Shown: positions 24,567-34,047, counted from the first letter of the stretch. The stretch: DNA of 64,000 nucleotides from an uncultured Ruminococcus sp. (GCA_949291125.1 CASEUJ010000002.1:1-64000); one strand, 5' to 3'. Made by a program: numbers and translations. The notes: a model not told the origin generated them from the sequence alone.

Positions 24567-27206
24567 ATGAAAAAAGTGACACATGTTTTCAAACGGATTG
24601 CCGCGGCATCAGTCAGCATAGCGATGCTTGCAAGCGCATGTGCGTTTGGTATGACGGAAAGAGCGCATGCGGATAATTACGACACAGAAGCCAATTTTGC
24701 ACGGGCACTGCAATATTCCATTTATTTTTATGATGCCAATATGTGTGGTACAGAGGTTAGTGAAAATAATCGCTATACCTGGCGTGGCAATTGTCACACC
24801 TATGATGCACAAGTGCCGCTGAATTCGGCAGCGACAAACCTTAGTGATTCGTTTTTGACTGAAAACGCAAAATATTTAGACCCGGACGGGGATGGCTATA
24901 TCGATGTTTCCGGTGGGTTTCACGATGCCGGTGACCACGTAAAGTTCGGTATGCCGGAAAACTATGCAGCGTCCACCTTGGGATGGGGATATTATGAATT
25001 TCGGGATTCCTATATCATGACTGGCCAGGATGACCATATTGAAACGATCCTGCGGTACTTCAACGATTATCTTATGAAATGTACTTTCCTGAATGAGAAT
25101 GGTGAAGTCGTTGCGCATTGTTATCAAGTGGGCGACGGCGACATTGACCATGCCTACTGGAATGCGCCTGAGATTGATGACATGGATCGACCCGCCTTTT
25201 TCCTCACCAAGGATAAGCCTCAGACCGACTATGTTGTTTCAGCGGCAGCATCTCTGGCAATCAACTATCTCAACTTCAAGGATACTGATCCGGAATATGC
25301 TCAAAAGTCTCTGGACTATGCCCTGGCACTGTTCTCCTTTGCAGAGGAAAATCCCAAAGAACTCAGTGACAATGCCGATGGTCCCAAGGGGTATTATATG
25401 TCCTCAAAGTGGGAGGATGACTACTGCTGGGCGGCAGCATGGCTGTATAAAATCACGGAAGACTATCACTATCTTGAACAGATTTTCCCGTATTATGACT
25501 ATTATGCGGCACCCAGCTATGTCTACTGCTGGAACGACATGTGGGGTGGCGTGCAATGTATCCTGGGCGAGATCACCATGGAGCAGTATCCTGACTTCAT
25601 CAAGGACTATAAAGCGGCTGCCGGTAAGAGTGAATATGAAGAGATGGATTGCTGGGGCTCAGTGGCGGAGGCGATTAACAAGTACATGACCGGCGGCGTT
25701 GGCACAATTACGCCGGCTGGGTACTTCTGGCTCAATACCTGGGGTTCAGCACGATACAACACGGCAGCACAACTGATGGCATTGGTGTATGATAAGTATA
25801 ATCACAACGGTCCTTCTACCTTTAGCGATTGGGCCAAGGGACAGATGGAATATCTTCTAGGGGACAATCCGCTTGGACGCAGCTATGAGGTGGGCTATGA
25901 CGATAACTCTGCCAGATTTCCACACCACCGTGCCGCATCCGGTCTGTCCAAGTGTGAGGATACTAGTGAACACCGCTATGTCTTGTATGGTGCGTTGGTT
26001 GGTGGTCCGGATGCAAGTGATAATCACGTGGATACCACTGCAGACTATATTTACAACGAAGTGACTATTGATTATAATGCGGCGTTTGTGGGTGCGTGTG
26101 CTGGACTCTATGCCTTTTACGGTGATGAAACCATGGAGATTACACCGAACTTTCCTCCAGAGCCGGAGCATGGCAGTGGATCCGGCGGAAATGATTTTTG
26201 GGTTTCTGCATATGCGGTGGATGATGTCCAGACCAGTGGTGCAGGTGTGACGAAGATTGCTATGCTGGTGTTCACAGATTCTATTGAGCCGAAGACAGAT
26301 CTGTCGATACGCTATTTCTTTAGCATCGAAGAAATGGAAAACAAGAGCATGATCAGCGAAGTGAAAGGCTCGGAACTCTATGACCAAGCAGCTGTCGAGG
26401 CTGGTGCCGACGGGATAATCTCCGGGCCTTATCAGTATAATGCTTCCTATGACCCCAATATCTACTATGTGGAGATCGCCTTTGATGGCTATAAGATCGC
26501 TAACTCCAATAAGAAGTATCAGTACACTGTAGGGCTCTACTGGGGTGATAACTGGGATCCAACCAATGACTGGAGTTATCAGGGTATCACCAAGGCACAG
26601 GATACCTATCAGGACGGCTTAGAAACACGAACAGATTATATCTGTGTCTATTCCGATGGTGTATTGGTAGGCGGTATTGAACCGGATGGCAGTGTTCCAG
26701 AAATAGATGTGCCGGATGTGACGACGGAAAACACGACTACTGTAACGCAATTGACGACAACAACGATTGCCTCGACAACAGCGAGCGTAGCAGAAACAAC
26801 ACAAACGATAACAACCGATAATACTTCGTCAGAAACTGATTCGGATAAAACAACAGCCACTTCAGTCGAAAGCGGATCAACACTGACAACGACATTGTCT
26901 GAAACAGAAACAACCTCGCTAGCAAGTGAAGTCCAGACCATGGAGACATCCGATTCTTCCCCGGTGACTACGGACTCGACAACAGCTGTATCGATAAGCA
27001 TGCTTTGTGGTGACATCAATCTCAATGGTGAGGTGGAAATGTCAGATGTCATTTTACTTAATAAAGCAAGACTGAATATTGTGACTTTAACAGGGGCGCA
27101 GGAGGCAGTATCAGACTGTAATGGTGATGGTGTAAGAGATGGAAACGATGCGATGAAACTGCTGCGGTTTATGGTGCAGTTAGAAGACTCTCTCGGCACG
27201 CTCTAA
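24567..27206 (+). CDS. Cellulosomal GH9 cellulase with CBM3 and dockerin
   Basis: 879 residues. After a signal peptide (about 1-36) the GH9 (alpha/alpha)6 domain runs to about 520. It contains GGFHDAGDHVKFG with the catalytic-base Asp120/Asp123, PHHRAASG (His in the -1 subsite) and NEVTIDYNAA with acid Glu498. A CBM3c-like module follows (about 545-705; VSAYAVDDVQ, VYSDGVLVGG), then a Thr/Ser-rich linker and a dockerin (CGDINLNGEVEMSDVILLNK and CNGDGVRDGNDAMKLLRF). GH9-CBM3c enzymes are processive endoglucanases. AAAGGA precedes the ATG. The gene stands alone between two copies of a dispersed repeat. Confidence 0.96.
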   Translation: MKKVTHVFKRIAAASVSIAMLASACAFGMTERAHADNYDTEANFARALQYSIYFYDANMCGTEVSENNRYTWRGNCHTYDAQVPLNSAATNLSDSFLTENAKYLDPDGDGYIDVSGGFHDAGDHVKFGMPENYAASTLGWGYYEFRDSYIMTGQDDHIETILRYFNDYLMKCTFLNENGEVVAHCYQVGDGDIDHAYWNAPEIDDMDRPAFFLTKDKPQTDYVVSAAASLAINYLNFKDTDPEYAQKSLDYALALFSFAEENPKELSDNADGPKGYYMSSKWEDDYCWAAAWLYKITEDYHYLEQIFPYYDYYAAPSYVYCWNDMWGGVQCILGEITMEQYPDFIKDYKAAAGKSEYEEMDCWGSVAEAINKYMTGGVGTITPAGYFWLNTWGSARYNTAAQLMALVYDKYNHNGPSTFSDWAKGQMEYLLGDNPLGRSYEVGYDDNSARFPHHRAASGLSKCEDTSEHRYVLYGALVGGPDASDNHVDTTADYIYNEVTIDYNAAFVGACAGLYAFYGDETMEITPNFPPEPEHGSGSGGNDFWVSAYAVDDVQTSGAGVTKIAMLVFTDSIEPKTDLSIRYFFSIEEMENKSMISEVKGSELYDQAAVEAGADGIISGPYQYNASYDPNIYYVEIAFDGYKIANSNKKYQYTVGLYWGDNWDPTNDWSYQGITKAQDTYQDGLETRTDYICVYSDGVLVGGIEPDGSVPEIDVPDVTTENTTTVTQLTTTTIASTTASVAETTQTITTDNTSSETDSDKTTATSVESGSTLTTTLSETETTSLASEVQTMETSDSSPVTTDSTTAVSISMLCGDINLNGEVEMSDVILLNKARLNIVTLTGAQEAVSDCNGDGVRDGNDAMKLLRFMVQLEDSLGTL

Positions 27207-27243
27207 AGGGCCCATCTATTCCATAAAATAAGATATTAAATAA

Positions 27244-27417
27244 GGCGACGCCATACAAAGAGCGTCTGACAGTTTTGAGTGCCATCTGTTTGTATATTTT
27301 CCGTTATCTTTTACAAAAATGCTCGTGAATACACAAAGTATTCGCTACGCTTTTTGTTTCATTTGACGAAGTTTATGTAGAGTACATCTACCGCACAATT
27401 TCTTGCGGTATTGCCTA
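27244..27417. repeat. Dispersed intergenic repeat, copy B (MITE-like), downstream of GH9
   Basis: Same orientation and same ends (GGCGACGCCATACAAAGAGC to GGTATTGCCTA) as copy A at 24171-24321, with about 25 bp more in the middle. It has no coding capacity. Together the copies bracket the GH9 gene as direct repeats about 3.07 kb apart. No clear terminator for GH9 was seen before it. Confidence 0.65.
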
Positions 27418-27487
27418 AAAATTTGCAGAGAATGAGATCTGGAAATTATATCAGGATGACAAGACATCCGGAAGGAAGTGACTGAAT

Positions 27488-29080
27488 ATGAAAATGGTAT
27501 TCATCGGAGCTACTCATGAAGTAACAGGAAGCTGTACATATCTAGAAATCTGCGGACGGCGCTTGCTCGTGGATTTTGGTATGGAACAGGGGAGAGATAC
27601 CTATGAGAATGTTAAGATCCCTTGCGCACCGAATCAGATTGATTATGTGCTTCTGACGCATGCGCATATTGATCATTCTGGCTTACTACCGCTGTTATAC
27701 GCCGGCGGATTTTCTGGAGAGATCCATGCAACAGCGGCAACAGTTTCACTTTGTGAGATCATGCTGCGAGATAGTGCACACATTCAGGAATTCGAAGCAG
27801 AGTGGCGTAACCGCAAGGCCATGCGCAACGGCGGTGAACCATATGAGCCGCTCTATACAATGAAAGAGGCGCTGGGGGCGTTGAAGCTTTTTGTGCCACA
27901 TCCTTATGATGAAATTATCGAGCTGTTTCCAGGTGTTAAAATCCGTTTTCTGGATGCAGGTCATTTGCTCGGTTCCTCTTCGGTCGAAATTTGGATGACG
28001 GAAAATGATGTGACCAGAAAAATTGTTTTTTCCGGTGATATCGGAAATTATAATCAGCCTTTGATTCGTGATCCGCAAGTTCCAGATGCGGCAGATTATG
28101 TCGTCATGGAATCAACCTATGGAAACCGCCTGCATGATAAACCAAAGGGGTATATTCCAGGGCTGGTACAGGTGCTATGTGATACATTATCTCGCGGCGG
28201 CAGTGTGATTATTCCATGTTTTGCCGTGGGACGAACCCAAGAACTGCTTTATTATTTCAAGCAGATTAAAGATCAGAATTTGCTGCCGGAATTCCGTGAT
28301 GTTCCTATTTATATGGATAGTCCTTTGGCAATTGAGGCGACGGAGATCTTTATGCGAAATAAGGAGAGTTGCTTTGATGAAGAGGCACTCGCCTATGTCC
28401 ATCGGGGTGAGAATCCCATTGGTGTACCGGGACTGATCCCGGCGGTGACCAGCGATGCCTCCAAGGCCATCAACGGGGACAAGCGTCCGAAGGTGATCCT
28501 TTCTGCTAGCGGCATGTGTGAAGCTGGACGAATCAAGCACCACTTAAAGCACAATCTCTGGAAGCCGGAGTGTACGATTCTATTCGTTGGATATCAGGCA
28601 GAAGGATCGTTGGGCAGGCGGCTGTTGGATGGGGCGAAACAGGTGACATTGTTCGGGGAGTCCATTCAAGTCAACGCAAAGATCGTCCAGCTCCCCGGCA
28701 TGAGTGGTCATGCCGATCAAAAGGGATTGATCGCATGGGTACAGGCGATTCATGGTCTGCAAAAGGCGTTTATTATTCACGGTGCTGCGCAGTCAGCAGA
28801 CGATTTCCGGGATAAACTCTGGTTGGAATACGGTTTGGATGCCTATGCACCCTATAGTGGCGCAGAAGTAGATCTAATGACTGGAAAGGTGCTGTATGAC
28901 GCGCCGCCGCAGCCCATTTTGCAGAAGGCAAAACGTTCAACAACCACATATGATCGCCTGACACAGGTGATGCAGCGCATTGCGGCTGTGATTCAGAATA
29001 GCCGCGGACTCTCGAACAAAGAGCTTGCAAAGATGGCGGATCAACTCAGCGAGCTGTGCACAAAATGGGAGCGTAAGTGA
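27488..29080 (+). CDS. MBL-fold beta-CASP exonuclease/endonuclease-like protein
   Basis: 530 residues. The metallo-beta-lactamase motif THAHIDHSG (57-65) binds two zinc ions. The beta-CASP part follows (VMESTYGNRLHD, IPCFAVGRTQELLYYF, GMCEAGRIKHHLKHNL, MSGHADQKGL), giving the RNA-specificity (YSH1/CPSF73-like) subfamily also called RMMBL. Such bacterial proteins are probable ribonucleases, distinct from RNase J. About 60 C-terminal residues are helical and unassigned. GAAGG lies upstream, and the YcxB-like gene follows 34 bp later. Confidence 0.9.
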   Translation: MKMVFIGATHEVTGSCTYLEICGRRLLVDFGMEQGRDTYENVKIPCAPNQIDYVLLTHAHIDHSGLLPLLYAGGFSGEIHATAATVSLCEIMLRDSAHIQEFEAEWRNRKAMRNGGEPYEPLYTMKEALGALKLFVPHPYDEIIELFPGVKIRFLDAGHLLGSSSVEIWMTENDVTRKIVFSGDIGNYNQPLIRDPQVPDAADYVVMESTYGNRLHDKPKGYIPGLVQVLCDTLSRGGSVIIPCFAVGRTQELLYYFKQIKDQNLLPEFRDVPIYMDSPLAIEATEIFMRNKESCFDEEALAYVHRGENPIGVPGLIPAVTSDASKAINGDKRPKVILSASGMCEAGRIKHHLKHNLWKPECTILFVGYQAEGSLGRRLLDGAKQVTLFGESIQVNAKIVQLPGMSGHADQKGLIAWVQAIHGLQKAFIIHGAAQSADDFRDKLWLEYGLDAYAPYSGAEVDLMTGKVLYDAPPQPILQKAKRSTTTYDRLTQVMQRIAAVIQNSRGLSNKELAKMADQLSELCTKWERK

Positions 29081-29114
29081 CCAGATCATATCAAATAGTA
29101 GGAAGCGATGATGC

Positions 29115-29651
29115 ATGAAGGATTATTTTGAAAATACGACACAGATTACAGAAGATGGCTACGCTGCGATTTTGCGATCAAAGCGAAAACGTCAAAGGCT
29201 TGTATGCCGCTGTTTTAGTCTAGTACTCTCTGCTCCGTTTTTAGGGCGACTAATATATATTTTAGTTCTCTGGATCAGCGGTGTGGGAGATCACGTACAG
29301 TTTCATGTTTCTGATTTGCTGGTTGTGTTGTCATTGCTCTGTGCAATATGGATCTGGCGTTATCCGGATATGCAGATCAGAGAATACATTCATCATAAGC
29401 GTGCAAAACTGGATCTGGATGTAGTAAATCACTATACATTTTTTCCGGATCATCTACAGATGATGACAACTTCTTCTTCTGAACGATTTGATTTGAATTA
29501 TCATTCGCTTACATGGGTACATTCCAGCGGAAATTGGCTTGTGCTTTATTTTGCACAACAGAATTTCACTATGCTGGTGGATCGAGCTGGTTTCACCAGG
29601 GGTACAGCAGATGCTTGCCTTGCGTTTTTACGCAGCAAGTTAGCATCATAG
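29115..29651 (+). CDS. YcxB-like membrane protein
   Basis: 178 residues. Two hydrophobic helices (about 34-54 and 62-82) sit near the N-terminus, and the C-terminal half has the alternating strand pattern of YcxB-like domains (FDLNYHSLTWVHSSGNWLVL, FTMLVDRAGF). The family has no known function. It follows the MBL-fold gene closely on the same strand and ends before a strong terminator, so the two form a transcription unit. Confidence 0.7.
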   Translation: MKDYFENTTQITEDGYAAILRSKRKRQRLVCRCFSLVLSAPFLGRLIYILVLWISGVGDHVQFHVSDLLVVLSLLCAIWIWRYPDMQIREYIHHKRAKLDLDVVNHYTFFPDHLQMMTTSSSERFDLNYHSLTWVHSSGNWLVLYFAQQNFTMLVDRAGFTRGTADACLAFLRSKLAS

Positions 29652-29691
29652 AAGTCAGCATTATAAAGATTGCAAAACTATGGATAAATAG

Positions 29692-29746
29692 AAGGCAACA
29701 CGATCGAAGTATGTGAAATAAAGCGATGGTGTTGTCCTTTTATTAT
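29692..29746 (+). terminator. Terminator after the YcxB-like gene
   Basis: AAGGCAACACGATCG pairs with CGATGGTGTTGTCCTT (few mismatches) around a 17-nt loop, followed by TTTATTATT. Confidence 0.8.
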
Positions 29747-30041
29747 TCAAATATGTACGACAGATCTTCAAGTCAGGCATGATTTTTGGTAGGTTTATTT
29801 TGGTATTGCTTATTAGTCGCATTCCAAGCTTACTGCCGATGTTATTTGCTCCTGAGGTGTAAATAGTGGATTTCCATTTATTCGCCGTCGTTTTTCAAGA
29901 AAACCATAGGATACAAATAAATAATAGTACTCTTCATGATTCGGCAAACCTTGATGGAGGGATAGATACTTCTGTTTCTTAGCATAATATTCAAAATATA
30001 GAAAGTGCTTTTGTGCAAAATACAGAAATTCCCGCATATCT
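29747..30041. other. Gap without a convincing gene; possible gene remnant on the minus strand
   Basis: A minus-strand frame at 29813-30037 encodes 74 residues, rich in Tyr, Phe and Lys (EYYAKKQKYLSLHQ, NHEEYYYLFVSYGFLEK). Its composition looks protein-like, but it has no good ribosome binding site and no family was recognised. It could be the remnant of a divergent gene next to the MerR-type operator. Nothing else is seen here. Confidence 0.25.
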
Positions 30042-30073
30042 CTTGACCTGGAGTACGCTCAAAGTGATATAAT
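30042..30073 (+). promoter_or_regulatory. MerR-type promoter/operator of the DUF3737-malY operon
   Basis: TTGACC (30043-30048) and TATAAT (30068-30073) are separated by 19 bp, the overlong spacer typical of MerR-activated promoters. The spacer holds an imperfect dyad: the segment 30042-30064 starts CTTGACCTGGAG and ends CGCTCAAAG, close to known NmlR/AdhR-type operators (CTTGAnnnnGAGT...CTCnAAG). No MerR gene lies in the window. Confidence 0.7.
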
Positions 30074-30218
30074 AAAGAAAATCCGTATGCACGATCTGCA
30101 CAAGTTGCTGACGGATGTACTTGGGCTTTGTCGACATGAAAGCACAATGGTGAGGAAAACCGGACGTTTTTGGGTTTTGCACCGTTATTCACGTGCAATA
30201 CAGAAAGGATATCAGGAT

Positions 30219-31070
30219 ATGGATCAATGGAATGCAATACATCAGCAATATCTCACAGGAGAACGGGCACTTTTTCAGGCAAAAGATCTCGCAATATCCG
30301 ACACCGTCTTTACAGATGGCGAATCGCCGCTGAAGGAGAGTCAGAATATAACGCTAATTGGCTGTTTGTTTCAGTGGAAATATCCGCTTTGGTATTCGAA
30401 GAATATCGAGCTAGAGGACTGTGCCATATTTGAAATGGGCAGAGCTGGAATCTGGTATACTGATGATATTTCTATCCGGAACACTATTATCGAAGCGCCG
30501 AAAAATTTCCGGAGATGTCATGGCGTAAGGCTTGAACAGGTCAACTTGCCTAATGCAGCGGAAACCTTGTGGAATTGTCAGGATGTGGTGATGAAAGATG
30601 TAACGGCAAAGGGCGATTATTTTGCCATGAACTGTCAGGATATGCAAATCGATGGCTTCACTCTTGTGGGAAACTATTCGTTTGATGGCGCAAAAAATGT
30701 AGAGATTCACCATGCTAAGCTGCTCTCAAAGGATGCGTTTTGGAACAGCGATAATATTATGGTCTACGATTCTTTTATTTCCGGTGAATATCTTGGCTGG
30801 AACGCGAAAAATCTGACCCTTGTGAACTGCACGATTGAAAGCCTGCAAGGATTTTGTTATATTGACAATTTGGTGATGAAAAACTGCAAGTTAATCAACA
30901 CCACCCTTGCCTTTGAATATTCCACAGTGGATGCGGATATTTCCAGCCATATTGATAGTGTATTGAATCCTACAAGCGGTACTATTCGTGCGGAAAGCAT
31001 CGGAGAATTAATCTTGCAAAAGGATAAGATTGACCCTACGCAGACGACAATTATTTGCAAAGGGGAATGA
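30219..31070 (+). CDS. DUF3737 parallel beta-helix protein
   Basis: 283 residues from MDQWNAIHQQYLTGERALF, with AAAGGA 9 nt upstream. The frame opens earlier, at 30087, but without a ribosome binding site, and family members start at this point. The conserved blocks are FTDGESPLKESQNI, LFQWKYPLWYSKNIE, MGRAGIWYTDDI and LWNCQDVVMKDV. Regular hydrophobic steps indicate a right-handed beta-helix. DUF3737 genes usually sit beside MerR regulators and malY/patB-type aminotransferases, as here; their function is unknown. Confidence 0.85.
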   Translation: MDQWNAIHQQYLTGERALFQAKDLAISDTVFTDGESPLKESQNITLIGCLFQWKYPLWYSKNIELEDCAIFEMGRAGIWYTDDISIRNTIIEAPKNFRRCHGVRLEQVNLPNAAETLWNCQDVVMKDVTAKGDYFAMNCQDMQIDGFTLVGNYSFDGAKNVEIHHAKLLSKDAFWNSDNIMVYDSFISGEYLGWNAKNLTLVNCTIESLQGFCYIDNLVMKNCKLINTTLAFEYSTVDADISSHIDSVLNPTSGTIRAESIGELILQKDKIDPTQTTIICKGE

Positions 31071-31112
31071 TCGTTATATACCGATTCATAATAAAAAAAG
31101 GAGGGAATTGAA

Positions 31113-32273
31113 ATGCAATATGATTTTGATGCGCTGATAGATCGCAGCCAGAGCCATAGCCTGAAATGGGACGTGAAAGCGAAAGAGTTGCCAATGTGGG
31201 TGGCAGATATGGACTTTCAAACAGCGCCAGAGGTAATTACAGCAATTAAAAAACGTGCGGCACATGGCATTTTTGGCTATACAACAATCCCGGATGCGTG
31301 GTATGACGCTTACATCGACTGGTGGAAGTCACGGCATCAGTTTGTCATAAAAAAAGAATGGTTGATGTTTTGTACTGGTGTCGTACCCGCAATCTCTAGT
31401 GCGGTGCGCAAGCTCACCACGCCCAATGAAAATGTGCTGATCCAGACGCCGATTTATAACATCTTTTTTAATTCCATCTTGAATAATGGCAGACGTGTGC
31501 TGGAATCTCCATTACAGTATGACGGTACATGTTATACAATAGATTTTGATGATCTTGAAAAAAAGCTCTCCGATCCGCAGACGACGCTGATGATCCTGTG
31601 TAATCCACAGAATCCGGCTGGCATTATCTGGGATAGAGAGACGTTGGCAAAAATCGGAAAAATTGCTGAAGAAAATGGTGTGGTCGTGATTTCGGATGAG
31701 ATCCACTGCGATCTAACTGATCCAAGACGTGAGTATGTGCCATTTGCTTCGGTCTCCGAGACCTGTCGGAACAATTCAATCACATTGATTGCGCCGACAA
31801 AGGCGTTCAATATCGCCGGGTTGCAAACGGCCGCGATTTATGCGGCAAATCCCCGGCTGCGCTATAAGATTTGGCGCGCCATCAACACAGATGAGGTGGC
31901 AGAGCCCAATGCGTTTGCGGTGGATGCAGCGATTGCGGCATTTCAGAAGGGCGGCGCATGGCTCGATGCACTGCGGCAATACATTTTCGAGAACAAGCAA
32001 CTCGTTTTGTTCTTTCTGGACAAAGAGTTGCCGAAGATCCGACTTGTAAAGTCGGAGGCAACTTATCTGCTCTGGTTAGATTGTACCGCATTGACGGATG
32101 ATTCCAAAACTTTTGCCGCACGCATTCGTGAATCTACAGGATTATATCTGTCCGATGGTGCAGAGTACGGCGGCAATGGGAATTACTTTTTGCGTATGAA
32201 TATTGCGTGCCCTAGGTCGCGGGTGGAAGATGGTCTGCACCGGTTAAAAGATGCGGTAGAGCAGTTATTGTGA
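31113..32273 (+). CDS. MalY/PatB-type cystathionine beta-lyase (PLP aminotransferase fold)
   Basis: 386 residues, aminotransferase class I/II fold. The opening MWVADMDFQTAPEV, the NPQNPAGIIWDRETL block, VVISDEIHCDL and the PLP-binding Lys in APTKAFNIAGLQTA define the MalY/PatB branch. It cleaves cystathionine to homocysteine, pyruvate and ammonia. AAGGAGGG precedes the ATG, and the gene follows DUF3737 by 42 bp under the same MerR-type promoter. A redox- or sulfur-responsive role of the pair is inference. Confidence 0.9.
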   Translation: MQYDFDALIDRSQSHSLKWDVKAKELPMWVADMDFQTAPEVITAIKKRAAHGIFGYTTIPDAWYDAYIDWWKSRHQFVIKKEWLMFCTGVVPAISSAVRKLTTPNENVLIQTPIYNIFFNSILNNGRRVLESPLQYDGTCYTIDFDDLEKKLSDPQTTLMILCNPQNPAGIIWDRETLAKIGKIAEENGVVVISDEIHCDLTDPRREYVPFASVSETCRNNSITLIAPTKAFNIAGLQTAAIYAANPRLRYKIWRAINTDEVAEPNAFAVDAAIAAFQKGGAWLDALRQYIFENKQLVLFFLDKELPKIRLVKSEATYLLWLDCTALTDDSKTFAARIRESTGLYLSDGAEYGGNGNYFLRMNIACPRSRVEDGLHRLKDAVEQLL

Positions 32274-32282
32274 GAACGCCGC

Positions 32283-33128
32283 TCAAAGATGCTCCAGTAA
32301 CTCTTGTATGGTTTGCTCCAATGACTTTAGTTCTGCATGCTTTTCTCGGATTTCCTGGCGGATATGCTCCCAGTGTTCAGACAGGTGCACTGGATTGTCT
32401 AGAATTTCCTGTTCTTTCATCGGAAAATCTCTGCGGATGTGTGCAACAGTCTTTTGTGTTTCCGCCAGTTTTTGACGCAGCAGGAGGATATTTTCTGTGA
32501 CGCTTTCTGGCGTTAGTTCGCGTTCTTCAAATGGTGTGATGTCCAACTCCGCCACTTCTTGCTCTATAATCCATAAATCTTCTGGTCGACTGCGATTGCA
32601 TGCTTGTGTGACACGCTCTAACAATACTTTACGAGTCTCATCGTATTCCGCATTGAGAAATGGATGGAGCACCAACAGCAGCGACAGCATGGTCTGCTTC
32701 ATTTCAGTACACTGTTCTATCGTCAATTCCGGATTTTGCCGATAAAGTCTGGCATTGTAAAGACGCATCTGATAAGCGTTGATTTCTGCCTGAGCTTCTA
32801 TTGTGGCTGGATCTTCCTCCATCTGACGAACAAGCTTTTCAAAATGTACTGTCTTTCCGCGGAAATTGCGTTCCCGGATGCGTGCAATTAGTCGGCGTGT
32901 ATAGCCAAGCTGGCTGCGAAGTTTAACAAGTTCAAGTTCTTCTTTGCCGTAGGTTTGGGCATAGTGCATCAGATATTGCGGTACCGTGTGGTAGAATAGC
33001 CAGATCATTTCCGTTAACTGTGTAGCAAGTTCGTTTCGCAGGGTGAACATCTCCTGCTTTTTTTCTGCATCTGTTTGTTCTGATGAATAAAATGACAGTC
33101 CGTTATCTGGCGTTTCAAAATATTCCAT
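32283..33128 (-). CDS. Helical protein of unknown function, operon with trmL
   Basis: 281 residues from MEYFETPDNG, with AGGAG 10 nt upstream; an earlier in-frame ATG lies inside the trmL end. The whole chain is predicted helical and charged (TLRNELATQLTEMIWLFYHT, RRLIARIRERNFRGK, EKHAELKSLEQTIQELLEHL). It has an early DUF4157-free, Trp-containing segment and no signal peptide, membrane helix or catalytic motif that I can name. It lies just downstream of trmL and ends 9 bp from the convergent malY stop. Real gene by start signal and operon position; family not recognised. Confidence 0.65.
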   Translation of the reverse strand: MEYFETPDNGLSFYSSEQTDAEKKQEMFTLRNELATQLTEMIWLFYHTVPQYLMHYAQTYGKEELELVKLRSQLGYTRRLIARIRERNFRGKTVHFEKLVRQMEEDPATIEAQAEINAYQMRLYNARLYRQNPELTIEQCTEMKQTMLSLLLVLHPFLNAEYDETRKVLLERVTQACNRSRPEDLWIIEQEVAELDITPFEERELTPESVTENILLLRQKLAETQKTVAHIRRDFPMKEQEILDNPVHLSEHWEHIRQEIREKHAELKSLEQTIQELLEHL

Positions 33129-33160
33129 TCTAGAATCGCTCCTATTGCATCTGTTTTTCA

Positions 33161-33670
33161 TTAGTCCCAGGCGAATTTCGTGAGTGCGCCTTCAGTGGAT
33201 AGATTGGGATAGTCCCATTGCCGTAGTACCTCATAAACAGCGATAGCCACTGAATTGGATAGATTCAGGCTACGCAGAGTGCTACGCATAGGGATCCTCA
33301 CACAGAGCTCCGGATTCTCATAGAGCAATTCTTCCGGCAGTCCCTTGTCCTCTCGACCAAAGATCAGATAGATAGACTTATTTTTGGGATAGACCAGATC
33401 ACTGTGGACGGTTCTACCCTTTGTGGTGAAATAAAAATATGTGCCGTCTGGATTCGCGTCAAAAAAATCTGCGAGACTTTCGTGATAGTGGATATCCAGC
33501 TTATCCCAATAGTCCAATCCGGCACGTTTCAGGTGCTTGTCTGTTACGGTAAATCCCATGGGCTTGACCAGATGGAGACATGCGCCAGTCACGGCACAGG
33601 TGCGGGAGATATTTCCGGTATTTTGGGGGATTTGCGGTTCTACGAGTACGATATGCAGAGGTGCTGCCAT
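33161..33670 (-). CDS. trmL: tRNA (cytidine/uridine-34-2'-O)-methyltransferase
   Basis: 169 residues, a SPOUT methyltransferase. It shows LVEPQIPQNTGNISRTCAVT at the N-terminus, the knot strand IYLIFGREDKGLPEELL and the SAM-binding end RIPMRSTLRSLNLSNSVAIA. It 2'-O-methylates the wobble base of leucine tRNAs. Length is typical (about 155-170). AAAGGA is upstream. It leads a two-gene operon with the helical protein. Confidence 0.93.
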   Translation of the reverse strand: MAAPLHIVLVEPQIPQNTGNISRTCAVTGACLHLVKPMGFTVTDKHLKRAGLDYWDKLDIHYHESLADFFDANPDGTYFYFTTKGRTVHSDLVYPKNKSIYLIFGREDKGLPEELLYENPELCVRIPMRSTLRSLNLSNSVAIAVYEVLRQWDYPNLSTEGALTKFAWD

Positions 33671-33802
33671 ATTTTCAACGATCCTTTCTTTACCATATCT
33701 GGCACACTTCGACAGGGATAAAATTCGTGTCAGATTGGTATACTAAAACTGCATCAGGAATCCGCAAAACGCGGCTGTGCAGAAAGGGGGACAATAGTTC
33801 CC

Positions 33803-33976
33803 ATGACATTAAAATCAATTGTACGTGGTGTGACGATCGGCGCAACTGTCGGTGGTGTGTGCTATATGATGTCCAAAGCCACCTCAAAGCAAAAACATGA
33901 TATCAAGAAGAATGCCGGAAAAGCGGTAAAGGCTGCCGGCTGTGTGCTGGATGACATTACTTCGCTGATGTGGTAA
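33803..33976 (+). CDS. Small protein with one hydrophobic segment (YtxH-like)
   Basis: 57 codons from ATG 33803 to TAA 33976, preceded by AAAGGGGG. The residues GVTIGATVGGVCYMM form a Gly/Val-rich hydrophobic segment near the N-terminus. A Lys-rich helix follows (KKNAGKAVKAAGCVLDDI), resembling short YtxH-like proteins common in Ruminococcus. It stands alone between trmL (divergent) and a bidirectional terminator. Family assignment is by resemblance only. Confidence 0.6.
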   Translation: MTLKSIVRGVTIGATVGGVCYMMSKATSKQKHDIKKNAGKAVKAAGCVLDDITSLMW

Positions 33977-34047
33977 GCGCCGATGTTCTGGCACGACCGT
34001 TTGATCTTGTTTTAGTATAGCACATTTGCGTTGCTTCGTCAAATCGA

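Noticed and set aside
29813-30037. A 74-codon minus-strand frame beside the MerR-type operator as the missing MerR gene
   Set aside because: It shows no MerR helix-turn-helix motif and lacks a ribosome binding site; kept only as a possible remnant.
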